A DNA stretch of 64,000 nucleotides, from positions 1,736,001 through 1,800,000 of the forward strand of contig NZ_CP109132.1 of the NCBI RefSeq assembly GCF_035918015.1, given 5' to 3'. The notes under the pieces are model-generated. The model was given only the letters and a program-made list of their open reading frames with translations, was not told the DNA's origin and did not search any database. Of the stretch, positions 10,351 through 18,579 are shown in pieces (position 1 is the stretch's first letter; the number at the start of each line of letters is the position of its first letter). The DNA is from Streptomyces sp. NBC_01754 (GTDB taxonomy: Bacteria; Actinomycetota; Actinomycetes; Streptomycetales; Streptomycetaceae). Made by a program: the position numbers and the translations under genes.

Positions 10351-12773
10351 GCGGGCGTACCCGGCTGGCGTTGTGCGCCTTCACGGCGACGCTGACGGCC
10401 TCGGGCGCTCTGCTGCCCCTGGTGGAGACGTCGGGGTGGCTCCCGCAGGCCGTGTTCCTGCTGGCGGTCCAGACCGGGGTGGGGGTGCTGGCCCGGAGGC
10501 TCTCGCCCGCGCGGCTCCTGACGGCCTGTCTACAGACGCTGGTCACCCTGCTCCTGGTGACCGCGGCGTTCGCCAGGGATCAGGCGCTGTTCGGTGTGCT
10601 GCCCGGCCCGCAGGCGGTCCACAGCCTCGCGGACCTGCTGACGGCGGGCTCCGACGACGTCGGCCGGTACGCCATCCCGGCACCCGAGACGAGCGGCATT
10701 CGGCTGATGCTGGTCGGCGGGGTGCTGGTGATCGGTCTCGCCGTCGACGTCCTCGCGGTGACGTTCCGCAGCGCGGCCCCGGCGGGGCTGCCGCTGCTCG
10801 CCCTCCACTCGGTCGCGGCGGGCCTCGCCGACGGGGGCGCGGAGTGGCTCTGGTTCCTCGTGGCGGCCTGCGGCTACCTGCTGCTCCTGCTGGCCGAGGG
10901 GCGTGACCGGCTCACGAGGTGGGGCCGGACCTTCGGCGGGGCGGATCGCCTCCCTGGCGGTCCGGCCGCGGTCCGGGCCGGTGGGCGGGGCCTCACTCCG
11001 TCGCGTACCGCGCGCCGTATCGGAGCGGTGTCCCTGGGCGTCGCGCTCGTCATGCCCGCGGTGCTGCCGGCCATGGACGGCGGGCTGCTGGGTGAGGGCG
11101 GTGGTGCGCGCGGGAGCGGCGGCACGGGCGGCACGATCTCCGCGGTGAACCCGCTGGTCTCCCTCCAGAACGACCTGAACCAGCCGGAGAACCGGGAGGT
11201 GATGACGTATCGCACCAACGCCTCGGAGCCGGCGGACTTCTACCTGCGCATCCTGGCGCTGGACCAGTTCGACGGCAGCGCCTGGCGGTCGTCCACCCGC
11301 CGGCTGCGGGACGTACCGGACCGGCTCCCGCAGCCGGACGGTCTGGGTCCGGACGTCGCCGTCACCGAGATCAGGACGAACATCTCCGCGGCCGGCTCCT
11401 ACGCCCAGACGTATCTGCCCCTGCCCTATCCGGCGAGCGCGGTGGACGTCGAGGGCCGTTGGCGGTTCGAGCCCGAGGGACGCACCCTCGTCGGGGACGA
11501 CGGCCAGACGACGCGGGGCGCCCGGTACGGGGTCAGCAGTCTGGTGGTCGCGCCGACGGCCGAGCAGCTCGCCGGTGCGAGGGCTCCCCGCCCGGACCTG
11601 ACACGTGAGTACACCCAGGTCCCTCGTTCGCTGCCGGATGTGGTCCTGCGGACCGCCGAGGAGGTGACCGCGGGCGCACGCAACGACTACGAGCGGGCCG
11701 TCGCGCTACAGGACTGGTTCGCCACGGAGGGCGGCTTCCGCTACAACACGACCGTGACGTCGGGGACCGGGACGGCGGCCATCGAGCGGTTCCTGCGCGA
11801 CCGGGAGGGTTTCTGCGTCCACTTCTCGTTCACGATGGCCGCGATGGCCCGGACGCTGGGCATCCCGGCCCGGGTCGCCGTGGGCTTCACACCGGGCACG
11901 ATGCGGGCCGACGGGGCCGTGTCGGTCGGGCTGCGCGACGCGCACGCCTGGCCCGAGCTGTACTTCGAGGGTGTGGGCTGGACTCGGTTCGAGCCGACCC
12001 CGTCCCGGGGCAGCACCCCCTCGTACGCCCTGCCGGAGGCTCCGTCCCCGGACGTCAGCGGTCCGGCCCAGCCTTCGGCCGGTACGGCGCCGGTGCCCTC
12101 GGCCGTCCCGTCGGCTCCCGACGACTGCCCGGTGGGGACGCCGGGCGAGGGCGGGTGCGGGGCGTCGGCCGCTCCGGGCGTGGCCGGGTCCGGTGGTCCG
12201 GGGACACCGGCGGGGACCGTCGCGCTGTGGGTCCTCGGTGCCCTGCTCGTACTGATGGTGCCGCCGCTCCCCTTGCTCTGGCGGACGCGTGCCCGTGCGC
12301 GGCGGCTGGGCTCGTCGGGGGGCCGCGCACCGGCCGACGCGGCGGCCCGGGTGCTGGCCGCCTGGCGGGAGGTGTGCGACACGGCCTGGGATCACGGCAT
12401 CGTGCCGGACGGGGCTCAGACCCCGCGCAAGGCCGCGGCGCGCATCGTGCGACTGGGCGGACTCGACGAAGCCGCGGCCGCCGCGGTCCACCGGACGGCC
12501 GGCGCGGTGGAGCAGGTGCTGTACGCACCCGAGCCCCGGGTCGCCGACGGGCTGGCCGAGGACGTGGCAGCGGTGCGGGCGGGCCTGCGTGCCTCCGCCG
12601 GACGTCTGGAACGCCTGCGGGCGACGGTGGCGCCCCGTTCAGCCATCCGGGTGATATGGGCCCTTTCGGAACGCCGTGCGAAGCTGACCCGGCGCTGGGC
12701 GCCCCGCCCCGGCCGAGGCCGCTGGGCCACCCTCACCGCCCGCCTGCGCCGCCGGCCCCGGCGGGCCGCCTGA
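10347..12773 (+). CDS. Transglutaminase-like membrane protein (DUF3488 / transglutaminase core / DUF4129)
   Basis: This is an 808-residue polytopic protein. About six membrane helices fill the N-terminal 230 residues. A long extracytoplasmic part follows, containing the transglutaminase-like core with catalytic Cys490 (GFCVHFSF) and His533 (DAHAWPE). After a Pro/Ser/Gly-rich linker comes one more membrane helix (VALWVLGALLVLMVPPLPLL) and a cytoplasmic DUF4129-like tail ending in basic residues. Such proteins are encoded with MoxR and DUF58 partners and may process or cross-link cell-surface proteins; no substrate is known. GTG 10347 has GGGAGG upstream and overlaps the DUF58 stop by 4 nt. Confidence 0.92.
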   Translation: MSGRTRLALCAFTATLTASGALLPLVETSGWLPQAVFLLAVQTGVGVLARRLSPARLLTACLQTLVTLLLVTAAFARDQALFGVLPGPQAVHSLADLLTAGSDDVGRYAIPAPETSGIRLMLVGGVLVIGLAVDVLAVTFRSAAPAGLPLLALHSVAAGLADGGAEWLWFLVAACGYLLLLLAEGRDRLTRWGRTFGGADRLPGGPAAVRAGGRGLTPSRTARRIGAVSLGVALVMPAVLPAMDGGLLGEGGGARGSGGTGGTISAVNPLVSLQNDLNQPENREVMTYRTNASEPADFYLRILALDQFDGSAWRSSTRRLRDVPDRLPQPDGLGPDVAVTEIRTNISAAGSYAQTYLPLPYPASAVDVEGRWRFEPEGRTLVGDDGQTTRGARYGVSSLVVAPTAEQLAGARAPRPDLTREYTQVPRSLPDVVLRTAEEVTAGARNDYERAVALQDWFATEGGFRYNTTVTSGTGTAAIERFLRDREGFCVHFSFTMAAMARTLGIPARVAVGFTPGTMRADGAVSVGLRDAHAWPELYFEGVGWTRFEPTPSRGSTPSYALPEAPSPDVSGPAQPSAGTAPVPSAVPSAPDDCPVGTPGEGGCGASAAPGVAGSGGPGTPAGTVALWVLGALLVLMVPPLPLLWRTRARARRLGSSGGRAPADAAARVLAAWREVCDTAWDHGIVPDGAQTPRKAAARIVRLGGLDEAAAAAVHRTAGAVEQVLYAPEPRVADGLAEDVAAVRAGLRASAGRLERLRATVAPRSAIRVIWALSERRAKLTRRWAPRPGRGRWATLTARLRRRPRRAA

Positions 12774-12907
12774 CGCGGGCGGCTTCGGGGGCGTGGACGC
12801 GGGCGGTCCGGGGGCCGGGAACGGTCCGGGGGCCGGGGCCGTTCGGGGGAGTAACCCTCGCCGGTCACGGGCCCACGCCGTCGAGCCGCCGGTCCGGGAC
12901 GGCGGGA

Positions 12908-12951
12908 CATGGGTGAGGGGCGGTCGTATGTACGACCGCCCCTCACCCATG
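12908..12951. terminator. Perfect 21-bp inverted repeat, bidirectional terminator
   Basis: The two 21-base arms (12908-12928 and 12931-12951) are perfectly complementary with only a TG at the centre. The element lies between the convergent transglutaminase (+) and DUF3040 (-) genes, so it can stop transcription from both sides. The stem is GC-rich; no run of T follows, as is common in Streptomyces. Confidence 0.85.
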
Positions 12952-13013
12952 AAGTCAGCGGTGCACGGCCCGAGCCGCCAGGACCGACCGGTGCCACCCG
13001 AGCGGCACCGTAC

Positions 13014-13412
13014 TCACTGGCCTTGTCCGTCCCGGCGGCGCTGCCACCGCTGCTCGATCCGGTTCATCACCGACCGGCGCTGCCGGGGTTGTCGGCCTTG
13101 GCCGCCGCCCCCGCTCGCCGCCGTCTGCTGCTCACCAGGCTTGGGCGCTTTGCGCCATCCGGTGACCGCCAGCACGGCACAGCCCAGCATGACGAGGAAC
13201 CCCACCACGCTGATCCAGATCTGCTGGGCGACCATTCCGGCCATGAGGAGCGCGATACCCACCAGAAAGCCGGCCACAGCCTGGTAGACCCGTCGTCGGG
13301 TGTACCTGCGCAGCCCGCTTCCCTCAAGCGCTGTCGCGAACTTGGGATCTTCGGCGTACAGCGCTCGCTCCATCTGCTCGAGCATTCGCTGCTCGTGCTC
13401 CGAGAGCGGCAC
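13014..13412 (-). CDS. DUF3040 small membrane protein
   Basis: This 132-residue protein begins PLSEHEQRMLEQMERALYAEDPKFA, the hallmark of DUF3040 proteins, which are widespread in Actinobacteria and of unknown function. Two adjacent membrane helices follow at about 43-85 (VAGFLVGIALLMAGMVA and WISVVGFLVMLGCAVLAVTG). A Gly/Gln/Arg-rich cytoplasmic tail ends the protein. Both termini should be cytoplasmic. The GTG start has GAGGAGGA upstream. It is transcribed alone, with a plausible promoter at 13464-13492. Confidence 0.9.
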   Translation of the reverse strand: MPLSEHEQRMLEQMERALYAEDPKFATALEGSGLRRYTRRRVYQAVAGFLVGIALLMAGMVAQQIWISVVGFLVMLGCAVLAVTGWRKAPKPGEQQTAASGGGGQGRQPRQRRSVMNRIEQRWQRRRDGQGQ

Positions 13413-13463
13413 GGAGTCCTCCTCGTCGTCGGCCGCAGGGGGCGACCGTTATGCGGCCCTTCC

Positions 13464-13492
13464 AGGATAGGCAGGGTTTCGCCCCCGTGAAA
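13464..13492 (-). promoter_or_regulatory. Putative sigma-HrdB-type promoter of the DUF3040 gene
   Basis: On the minus strand TTTCAC (13492-13487) and TATCCT (13469-13464) are separated by exactly 17 bp. The start codon is about 50 nt downstream. The -35 is embedded in an inverted repeat (GGGTTTC at 13474-13480 and GAAACCC at 13489-13495), which could be an operator or a hairpin. The rest of the gap 13493-13713 shows only the hairpin listed next. Confidence 0.45.
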
Positions 13493-13600
13493 CCCGCCCT
13501 CTAGCCCAAGCCAGTCCGGACCGTCATGTCGGCACGGCTGCTGAGGCGTAGATTCCCCGACCTCCGATCCGTCATGCCGGATGGTGTCCCCCGATCATAC

Positions 13601-13614
13601 GGGGCCTGAGCCCC
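13601..13614 (-). terminator. Small GC hairpin downstream of the methyltransferase
   Basis: GGGGC-CTGA-GCCCC forms a 5-bp stem with a 4-nt loop, with further outer pairing between CCGAT at 13591 and ATCGG at 13616. It lies about 100 nt after the methyltransferase stop. It is a weak terminator candidate and nothing else in this gap fits better. Confidence 0.4.
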
Positions 13615-13713
13615 GATCGGGTGCTCCGGACCGTACTCCGTCTGCGGCTGCGTTGCTGATCAGCCGTGCTCCGGTCGCTCCGCGGCCGGGCCCCGGGGCA
13701 TCCCCTGAACGGA

Positions 13714-14472
13714 TCAGGCGCGCTTCTCGCCGAGAACGTGCAGCTGGGTCGCCACGGAGTGGAAGGCCGGCAGTTCCGCGACCGCCGCCTCGAGTCCGAG
13801 GAGTGCCTCCAGCGCGCCCGGCTCGGTGTCCACCAGGACACCCGGCACCAGGTCGGCGAAGACCCGGACCCCGTGGACGGCGCCGACCTCGACGCCCGCC
13901 GCGGTGACCAACTCGGTCAGCTGCTCGGCGGTGAACCTGCGGGGCACCGGGTCACCCTCGCCCCATCGTCCGACCGGGTCCTTCAGAGCCTGCCGGGCCT
14001 CCGTGAAGTGCCCGGCGAGCGCCCGGGCCAGGACCGCCCCGCCGAGACCGGCGCCGAGCAGGCTGAGCGCACCGGACGGCCGGAGCGCGTCCGCCGCGTT
14101 CCGTACGCCTTCGGCGGGGTCGTCCACGTACTCCAGGACTCCGTGGCAGAGAACGGCGTCGTATCCGGCACGGTCCGCCACCTCGAACAGGCCCAGGACG
14201 TCCCCCTGGACACCCCGGACCCGGTCGGCCACCCCGGCTTCGGCCGCGCGGCGCTCCAGGGCGAACAGCGCGTTCGGGCTGGGGTCGACGACGGTGACCC
14301 GGTGGCCGAGCCGGGCGACGGGCACCGCGAAGTTGCCGGTACCGCCACCCGTGTCCAGCACGTCCAGGGCGTCCCTGCCGGTCGCCCCGACCCGGCGCTC
14401 GAGGGCGTCCCTGAGGACCTCCCAGACCACGGCGGTTCGGAGGGAGGCTCGGGGGCGCAGCTGGTCCGACAC
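13714..14472 (-). CDS. SAM-dependent methyltransferase (class I)
   Basis: This is a 252-residue class I methyltransferase. The glycine-rich SAM loop LDTGGGTGNFAVPVARLG lies at about 39-56, the acidic residue at the end of beta-strand 2 is in VTVVDPSPNA, and motif II-like DAVLCHGVLEYVDDP is near 105-119. This pattern resembles CmoA/UbiE-type enzymes, but the substrate cannot be inferred. The GTG start at 14472 has GAGGAG about 10 nt upstream. The gene is divergent from the ABC/YhgE/TetR operon and shares no visible operator with it, since the palindrome sits close to the other side. Confidence 0.85.
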   Translation of the reverse strand: MSDQLRPRASLRTAVVWEVLRDALERRVGATGRDALDVLDTGGGTGNFAVPVARLGHRVTVVDPSPNALFALERRAAEAGVADRVRGVQGDVLGLFEVADRAGYDAVLCHGVLEYVDDPAEGVRNAADALRPSGALSLLGAGLGGAVLARALAGHFTEARQALKDPVGRWGEGDPVPRRFTAEQLTELVTAAGVEVGAVHGVRVFADLVPGVLVDTEPGALEALLGLEAAVAELPAFHSVATQLHVLGEKRA

Positions 14473-14716
14473 GGCAGTTGACTCCTCGGCACGGTGCCGC
14501 CACGGACGGGCGGAGCGTGAACGGTGCAGGTGGGTAGGGTGCTCTCCACCCTATTGCCTCGCACCGCCGTTCCGGTCACCGCGCCCGGCCGGCGCCCGAG
14601 TCCAGGAGCGCGCTCCACCCGGTGAGTCCCGGAGCCACGTCCGGCGAGGACGCGCGCACCGGGCCGGCCGGGAACCGGCCCGCCACTTTGCTTCGCGGAC
14701 GAGTTGCCGCTAACTT

Positions 14717-14740
14717 TTTGCACTGACCAGTCAGTACAAA
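14717..14740. promoter_or_regulatory. Near-perfect 24-bp palindrome, probable TetR operator
   Basis: The core ACTGAC-CA-GTCAGT is a perfect inverted repeat, and the outer TTTG/CAAA also pairs, so the dyad spans 24 bp with one mismatch per arm. It ends 16 bp before the ABC ATPase start, where bound repressor would block initiation. The third gene of the operon encodes a TetR regulator, so autoregulation is the natural reading. This is an inference from position and symmetry. Confidence 0.75.
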
Positions 14741-14756
14741 GAAGAGGGGGTGGGCC

Positions 14757-15530
14757 GTGGAAAGCCCGCACGGCGCGGCGGTCAGCGCGGAGGACTTCGG
14801 ACTGAAGGGCCCTCGCGGCTGGGTCTTCCAGGGCGTGGGCCTGACGGCCCCGCCCGGGTCGCTCATCGCGGTCGAGGGTCCGTCCGGCTCGGGGCGCACC
14901 TGTCTCCTGCTCGCCCTGACCGGCCGTATGCGGCCCACCCGGGGCCACGCGGACGTGGACGGTCTGCGGCTGCCCGGACGGGCGGGCGCCGTCCGCGCGA
15001 TCAGCGCGCTCGGACCGGTTCCCGGGGTCAGTGAGCTGGATCCCGCCTTCACCGTCGCCGAACACCTCCGGGAACGCGCACTGCTGCGCCGCCGCGTCGA
15101 CGGCTCGCTGCACGCGCTGCTCCACCCCCGCGCGGCACGGGCCACCGCACGGGCCGCGGTGGACGCCGCCCTGGACGCCGCCGGACTGGATCCGGCGACG
15201 CTGCCCAAGGCCGAACGGACCTCCGTGCGGGACCTGGAGCGCCTGGAGGCACTGCGGCTCTCCCTCGCCCTGGCCCTGATGGCGCGCCCGCGGCTGCTGG
15301 CGGTCGACGACGTCGGCCTCAAGCTCTCCGCCGCGGAACACGCCGAGGCCTGGGCGCTTTTGCGCTCGCTCGCGGACGGCGGGACGACCGTCCTCGCGGT
15401 GGGAGACGAGGCCCCCGAGGACGCGCTCGTCGTACGCACCGGAAACCGGCGGAAGGCCGCCGGCAGCCCGGACACCACCACGACCGGGAAGGAGACGGCC
15501 GATGCGAGCACCGGGACTGGCCGCGCTTGA
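14757..15530 (+). CDS. ABC-type ATPase with altered Walker A (Lys to Arg)
   Basis: This 257-residue protein has the fold of an ABC ATP-binding subunit, but key motifs are altered. Walker A is GPSGSGRT (41-48), with Arg47 where the catalytic Lys is expected. Walker B RLLAVDDV (179-186) has Asp in place of the usual catalytic Glu. The LSGGQ signature is not recognisable; SVRDLERLEAL occupies its place. ATP turnover is therefore doubtful and a regulatory or ATP-binding role is possible. GTG 14757 has AGAGGGG upstream. The gene overlaps the following YhgE/Pip membrane protein gene by 29 nt, so the two products probably form a complex. Confidence 0.85.
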   Translation: MESPHGAAVSAEDFGLKGPRGWVFQGVGLTAPPGSLIAVEGPSGSGRTCLLLALTGRMRPTRGHADVDGLRLPGRAGAVRAISALGPVPGVSELDPAFTVAEHLRERALLRRRVDGSLHALLHPRAARATARAAVDAALDAAGLDPATLPKAERTSVRDLERLEALRLSLALALMARPRLLAVDDVGLKLSAAEHAEAWALLRSLADGGTTVLAVGDEAPEDALVVRTGNRRKAAGSPDTTTTGKETADASTGTGRA

Positions 15531-17589
15531 GCTGAAGCGGTTCGGCCGGGGGCGGATGCCGCGCGCCGCCCTGGTCGCGCTCCTGCTGCTGCCGCTGCTG
15601 TACGGGGCCCTGTACCTCTGGTCGTTCTGGGACCCCTACGGCCGGCTGGACCGGATACCCGTCGCGCTCGTCAACGACGACAAGGGGGCGAAAGCGGACG
15701 GCGAACGGCTGGCCGCGGGCGACGAGATCGCCGGCCGGCTGCTGGACTCGGAGGTCTTCGACTGGCACGAGGTCAGCGGCGACGAGGCCCGCGAGGGCCT
15801 GGAGGACGGGACATACTACCTGACGCTGACCATGCCGTCCGACTTCAGCGAGCGCATCGCGTCCAGCGGCGGCGACTCCCCCGAGACCGGCGCCCTCCAG
15901 GTCCGCACGAACGACGCCAACAACTACATCGTCGGACAGATCTCCCGGTCGGTCTTCTCCGAGGTCCGCAGTGCCGCTTCGGCGAAGACCTCGCGCGGCT
16001 TCCTCGACCGCATCTTCATCAACTTCTCCGATCTCCACGAGGCGACGGAGAAGGCCGCCAAGGGCGCCGACGACCTCGAGAGCGGCATCACCAAGGCGAA
16101 GAAGGGGTCCGGGGAACTCGCCGACGGGCTCAAGGACTCCAAGTCGGGCAGCGGCACGCTCTCCTCCGGCCTGGTCAGGCTCGACAAGGGGGCGGGCGAA
16201 CTGAGGACGGGCTCCCAGCGGGTCGCCGAGGGCACCCAGGCGCTCGCCGACAAGGTGAACAAGGGCGCCGACGGCGTACGGCCGTTCCTGAAGGACAACG
16301 GCAAGACGATCGGGGACACGGCCCGGCTGGTCGCCGACGCCTCCAGGACCGCACGGCACGATCTGGCCCAGCTGGTCGAGACGGTGCCCACCGCCGTGGC
16401 CGCCGCCCACGCCGCCTCCGACGACCTGAGCGAGGTCTACCGGACCCGCTGCGAGGAGGCGGCCGAGCCCGACGCCGCCGCCTGCCCGGAACTGAAGCGC
16501 GCCAGGACCGCGGCCCAGGACGTCACCGCGGTGGCCGACGACGTGAACACGCTGATCACCGCCCCGGACGGGGACCTGAGCACGCTCCGCACCCAGCTGA
16601 CCACGCTGGAGAAGCAGGCCGGCGCCCTCGCGAAGCGCGCGCCGAGTCTGGACACGGACCTGGAGTCCGCCGTCGCGGAGATCAACGCGCTCAACTCCGG
16701 CGCGAAGAAGGTCGCCAAGGGTGCCGAGTCCCTGCACACCGGGCTGAGCACCGCCAAGACCGGCGCCGGGGACCTGGACACCGGTCTGGGGAAGCTCAAG
16801 ACGGGCGCCACGAACCTGGACAGCGGGCTGTACCGGCTCGGTGACGGTTCGGCCACGCTGGCCCAGGGGCTGAACGACGGCGTCGGGAAGATCCCCGACT
16901 ACGACGAGAAGGACCGCGACGCCCGCACCGGCGTCATGGCGGACCCCGTGCGGCTGGCCTCCTCGTCGCTGCACGCCGCGCCCAACTACGGGACCGGCTT
17001 CGCCCCCTACTTCATCCCGCTGTCGCTCTGGGTCGGTGCGATGGTGGCGTACATGCTGGTCCAGCCGCTCAGCCGGCGCGCGCTGGCGGTCGGGGCACCG
17101 GCCTGGCGGACCGCCCTGGCGGGCTGGCTGCCGGTCGCCACGATCGGACTGCTCCAGGTCGTCGCCCTGATGTCCGTGCTGCACTGGCGGCTCGGACTCC
17201 AGTTCACGCACACGGCCGGGACCATCGGTTTCCTGGCCCTGGTGACCTGCTGCTTCGCCGCCGTCGTGCAGTGGCTCAACGCCCGCTTCGGCGCCGCAGG
17301 CCGGATCCTGGTGCTGGCGGTGCTGATGCTCCAGCTGACCTCGGCGGGGGGCACGTACCCCGTCCAGACCAGTCCGGGCTTCTTCGAGGCGATCCACCCC
17401 TATCTGCCGATGACGTACGTCGTGGACGGGCTGCGCAGGCTCATCACGGGCGGCGGCCTCGGCCCGGTGTGGCAGGGCTGCCTGGTGCTGTCGGCCTTCA
17501 CCGCGGGGGCGCTCGCGCTGACCGCCCTGGCCGCCCGGCGCAAGCAGGTGTGGACCGTGGAGCGGCTGCACCCGGAGCTCAGTCTGTGA
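15502..17589 (+). CDS. YhgE/Pip family ABC-2-like membrane protein
   Basis: This 695-residue protein has one membrane helix near the N-terminus (about 22-44, ALVALLLLPLLYGALYLWSFW). A roughly 460-residue extracytoplasmic part follows, and about five membrane helices lie at the C-terminus (515-680), the ABC-2/YhgE/Pip plan. The external part carries repeated Gly-x-x-x-Leu units such as GSGELADGLKDSKSGSGTLSSGL and TKTGAGDLDTGLGKLKTGA-like copies, typical of this family and of Pip/MmpL-related stalks. Lactococcal Pip is a phage receptor and YhgE relatives are linked to envelope export; the substrate here is unknown. ATG 15502 has GGGAAGGAG upstream and lies inside the 3' end of the ATPase gene. 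Confidence 0.88.
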   Translation: MRAPGLAALELKRFGRGRMPRAALVALLLLPLLYGALYLWSFWDPYGRLDRIPVALVNDDKGAKADGERLAAGDEIAGRLLDSEVFDWHEVSGDEAREGLEDGTYYLTLTMPSDFSERIASSGGDSPETGALQVRTNDANNYIVGQISRSVFSEVRSAASAKTSRGFLDRIFINFSDLHEATEKAAKGADDLESGITKAKKGSGELADGLKDSKSGSGTLSSGLVRLDKGAGELRTGSQRVAEGTQALADKVNKGADGVRPFLKDNGKTIGDTARLVADASRTARHDLAQLVETVPTAVAAAHAASDDLSEVYRTRCEEAAEPDAAACPELKRARTAAQDVTAVADDVNTLITAPDGDLSTLRTQLTTLEKQAGALAKRAPSLDTDLESAVAEINALNSGAKKVAKGAESLHTGLSTAKTGAGDLDTGLGKLKTGATNLDSGLYRLGDGSATLAQGLNDGVGKIPDYDEKDRDARTGVMADPVRLASSSLHAAPNYGTGFAPYFIPLSLWVGAMVAYMLVQPLSRRALAVGAPAWRTALAGWLPVATIGLLQVVALMSVLHWRLGLQFTHTAGTIGFLALVTCCFAAVVQWLNARFGAAGRILVLAVLMLQLTSAGGTYPVQTSPGFFEAIHPYLPMTYVVDGLRRLITGGGLGPVWQGCLVLSAFTAGALALTALAARRKQVWTVERLHPELSL

Positions 17590-17618
17590 GCGCGCCGCGA
17601 CCTGTGAGAATCGGAGAC

Positions 17619-18230
17619 ATGGACAGCAGCAGCACCACGCGCCGCCAGGCGACCCGGCAGAAGCTCTACGAGGCCGCGGTGACCCTCATCGCGGAGAAGG
17701 GGTTCTCGGCGACCACGGTGGACGAGATCGCCGAACGCGCCGGGGTCGCCAAGGGCACGGTTTACTACAACTTCAAGAGCAAGAACGAACTCTTCGAGGA
17801 ACTGCTGCGGCACGGGGTCGGGCTGCTCACCCAGTCGCTCCGCACCGCGGCCGGGGAGACCGACGCGCGGGGCGGCACCCATGTGGAGGCGCTGGACGCC
17901 ATGATCAGGGCCGGTCTGATGTTCATCGACCGCTATCCGGCCTTCACCCAGCTGTACGTGGCCGAGCTCTGGCGCACCAACCGTGCCTGGCAGTCGACGC
18001 TGCTGGTGGTGCGCCAGGAGGCCGTCGCCGTCGTCGAGGACGTGCTCCGGGAGGGGGTCGCCGGCGGTGAGCTGAGCGAGGAGATCGACATCCAGCTGAC
18101 GGCCGCGGCACTCGTCGGAATGGTGCTGGTGGCGGCCCTCGACTGGCAGGCGTTCCAGCCGGAGCGCACGATCGACGACGTGCACTCTGCCCTGTCGCTG
18201 CTGCTGCGCGGCCGCGTCAGCGGTCACTGA
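17619..18230 (+). CDS. TetR-family transcriptional regulator
   Basis: This 203-residue regulator has a TetR helix-turn-helix at about 14-60 (LIAEKGFSATTVDEIAERAGVAKGTVYYNFKSKNELFEEL in pieces). A helical ligand-binding domain follows. It is the last gene of the ATPase-YhgE operon, 29 nt after the membrane protein stop, and probably represses the operon through the palindrome at 14717-14740. The ATG at 17619 was chosen; a GTG five codons upstream is also possible. Its inducer is unknown, but regulators in this position commonly sense a substrate of the linked transporter. Confidence 0.9.
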   Translation: MDSSSTTRRQATRQKLYEAAVTLIAEKGFSATTVDEIAERAGVAKGTVYYNFKSKNELFEELLRHGVGLLTQSLRTAAGETDARGGTHVEALDAMIRAGLMFIDRYPAFTQLYVAELWRTNRAWQSTLLVVRQEAVAVVEDVLREGVAGGELSEEIDIQLTAAALVGMVLVAALDWQAFQPERTIDDVHSALSLLLRGRVSGH

Positions 18231-18259
18231 GAGCGGCGAGGACGCCGGCGGACGACAGC

Positions 18260-18299
18260 GGGCCGGTGGTATCCGATCCCCCTCGGACACCACCGGCCC
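18260..18299 (+). terminator. Terminator after the TetR gene
   Basis: The arms GGGCCGGTGGT (18260-18270) and ACCACCGGCCC (18289-18299) are perfectly complementary. The loop contains a further short pairing (CCGA/TCGG). The element lies 30 nt after the tetR stop. The remaining gap to 18490 shows no coding frame or other clear element. Confidence 0.8.
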
Positions 18300-18490
18300 G
18301 GCGTCCTGTGCCGAGCGAAGAGCCCTCCCCCGCGGCCTCGTCTCCCCCGTGGCCCGCGAACTCTCCCTCGTGCACCCCCGTTACGTCCGGGTGCCGTGCC
18401 GTTCCGCCGCCCCGTGCCGGCGGTCCGGGCGCCGTGCCCCTTACGTGGTCCCCACTCTTCCCTCCGGACGGGCGGATCCCATCCGCTTCC

Positions 18491-18523
18491 GTACTCATCC
18501 GCGTACCTAGGTAGGGGTACTCA
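18491..18523. promoter_or_regulatory. GTACTCA repeats with TACCTAGGTA palindrome, possible MacR box
   Basis: Two direct copies of GTACTCA (18491-18497 and 18517-18523) flank the palindrome TACCTAGGTA (18504-18513). The 16-mer at 18508-18523 matches the reported MacR box TGAGTAC-N2-GTACTCA (recalled from S. coelicolor work) at 11 of 14 defined positions, with one perfect half-site. A MacRS-like pair is encoded in this window. The element lies 44-76 bp upstream of the -10 of the DUF4126 membrane protein gene, where an activator would bind. Confidence 0.45.
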
Positions 18524-18579
18524 GGGCAGAGTGCGGGAGCCCGCCCGCAGGCGCGGCCCGACTGGCTACGATCACCTCC

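Noticed and set aside
13012..13018. GTACTCA near 13015 as a regulatory site
   Set aside because: It lies at the 3' end of the DUF3040 gene, far from any start, and lacks a second half-site.
15319..17571. Minus-strand open frame of 750 codons opposite the YhgE/Pip gene
   Set aside because: Shadow frame rich in Gly/Gln/Val/Arg. The plus strand has membrane helices, an RBS and an operon context.
18491..18497. First GTACTCA as a complete MacR box
   Set aside because: The bases upstream (18482-18490) match the other half-site at only 2 of 7 positions; only the box at 18508-18523 is arguable.
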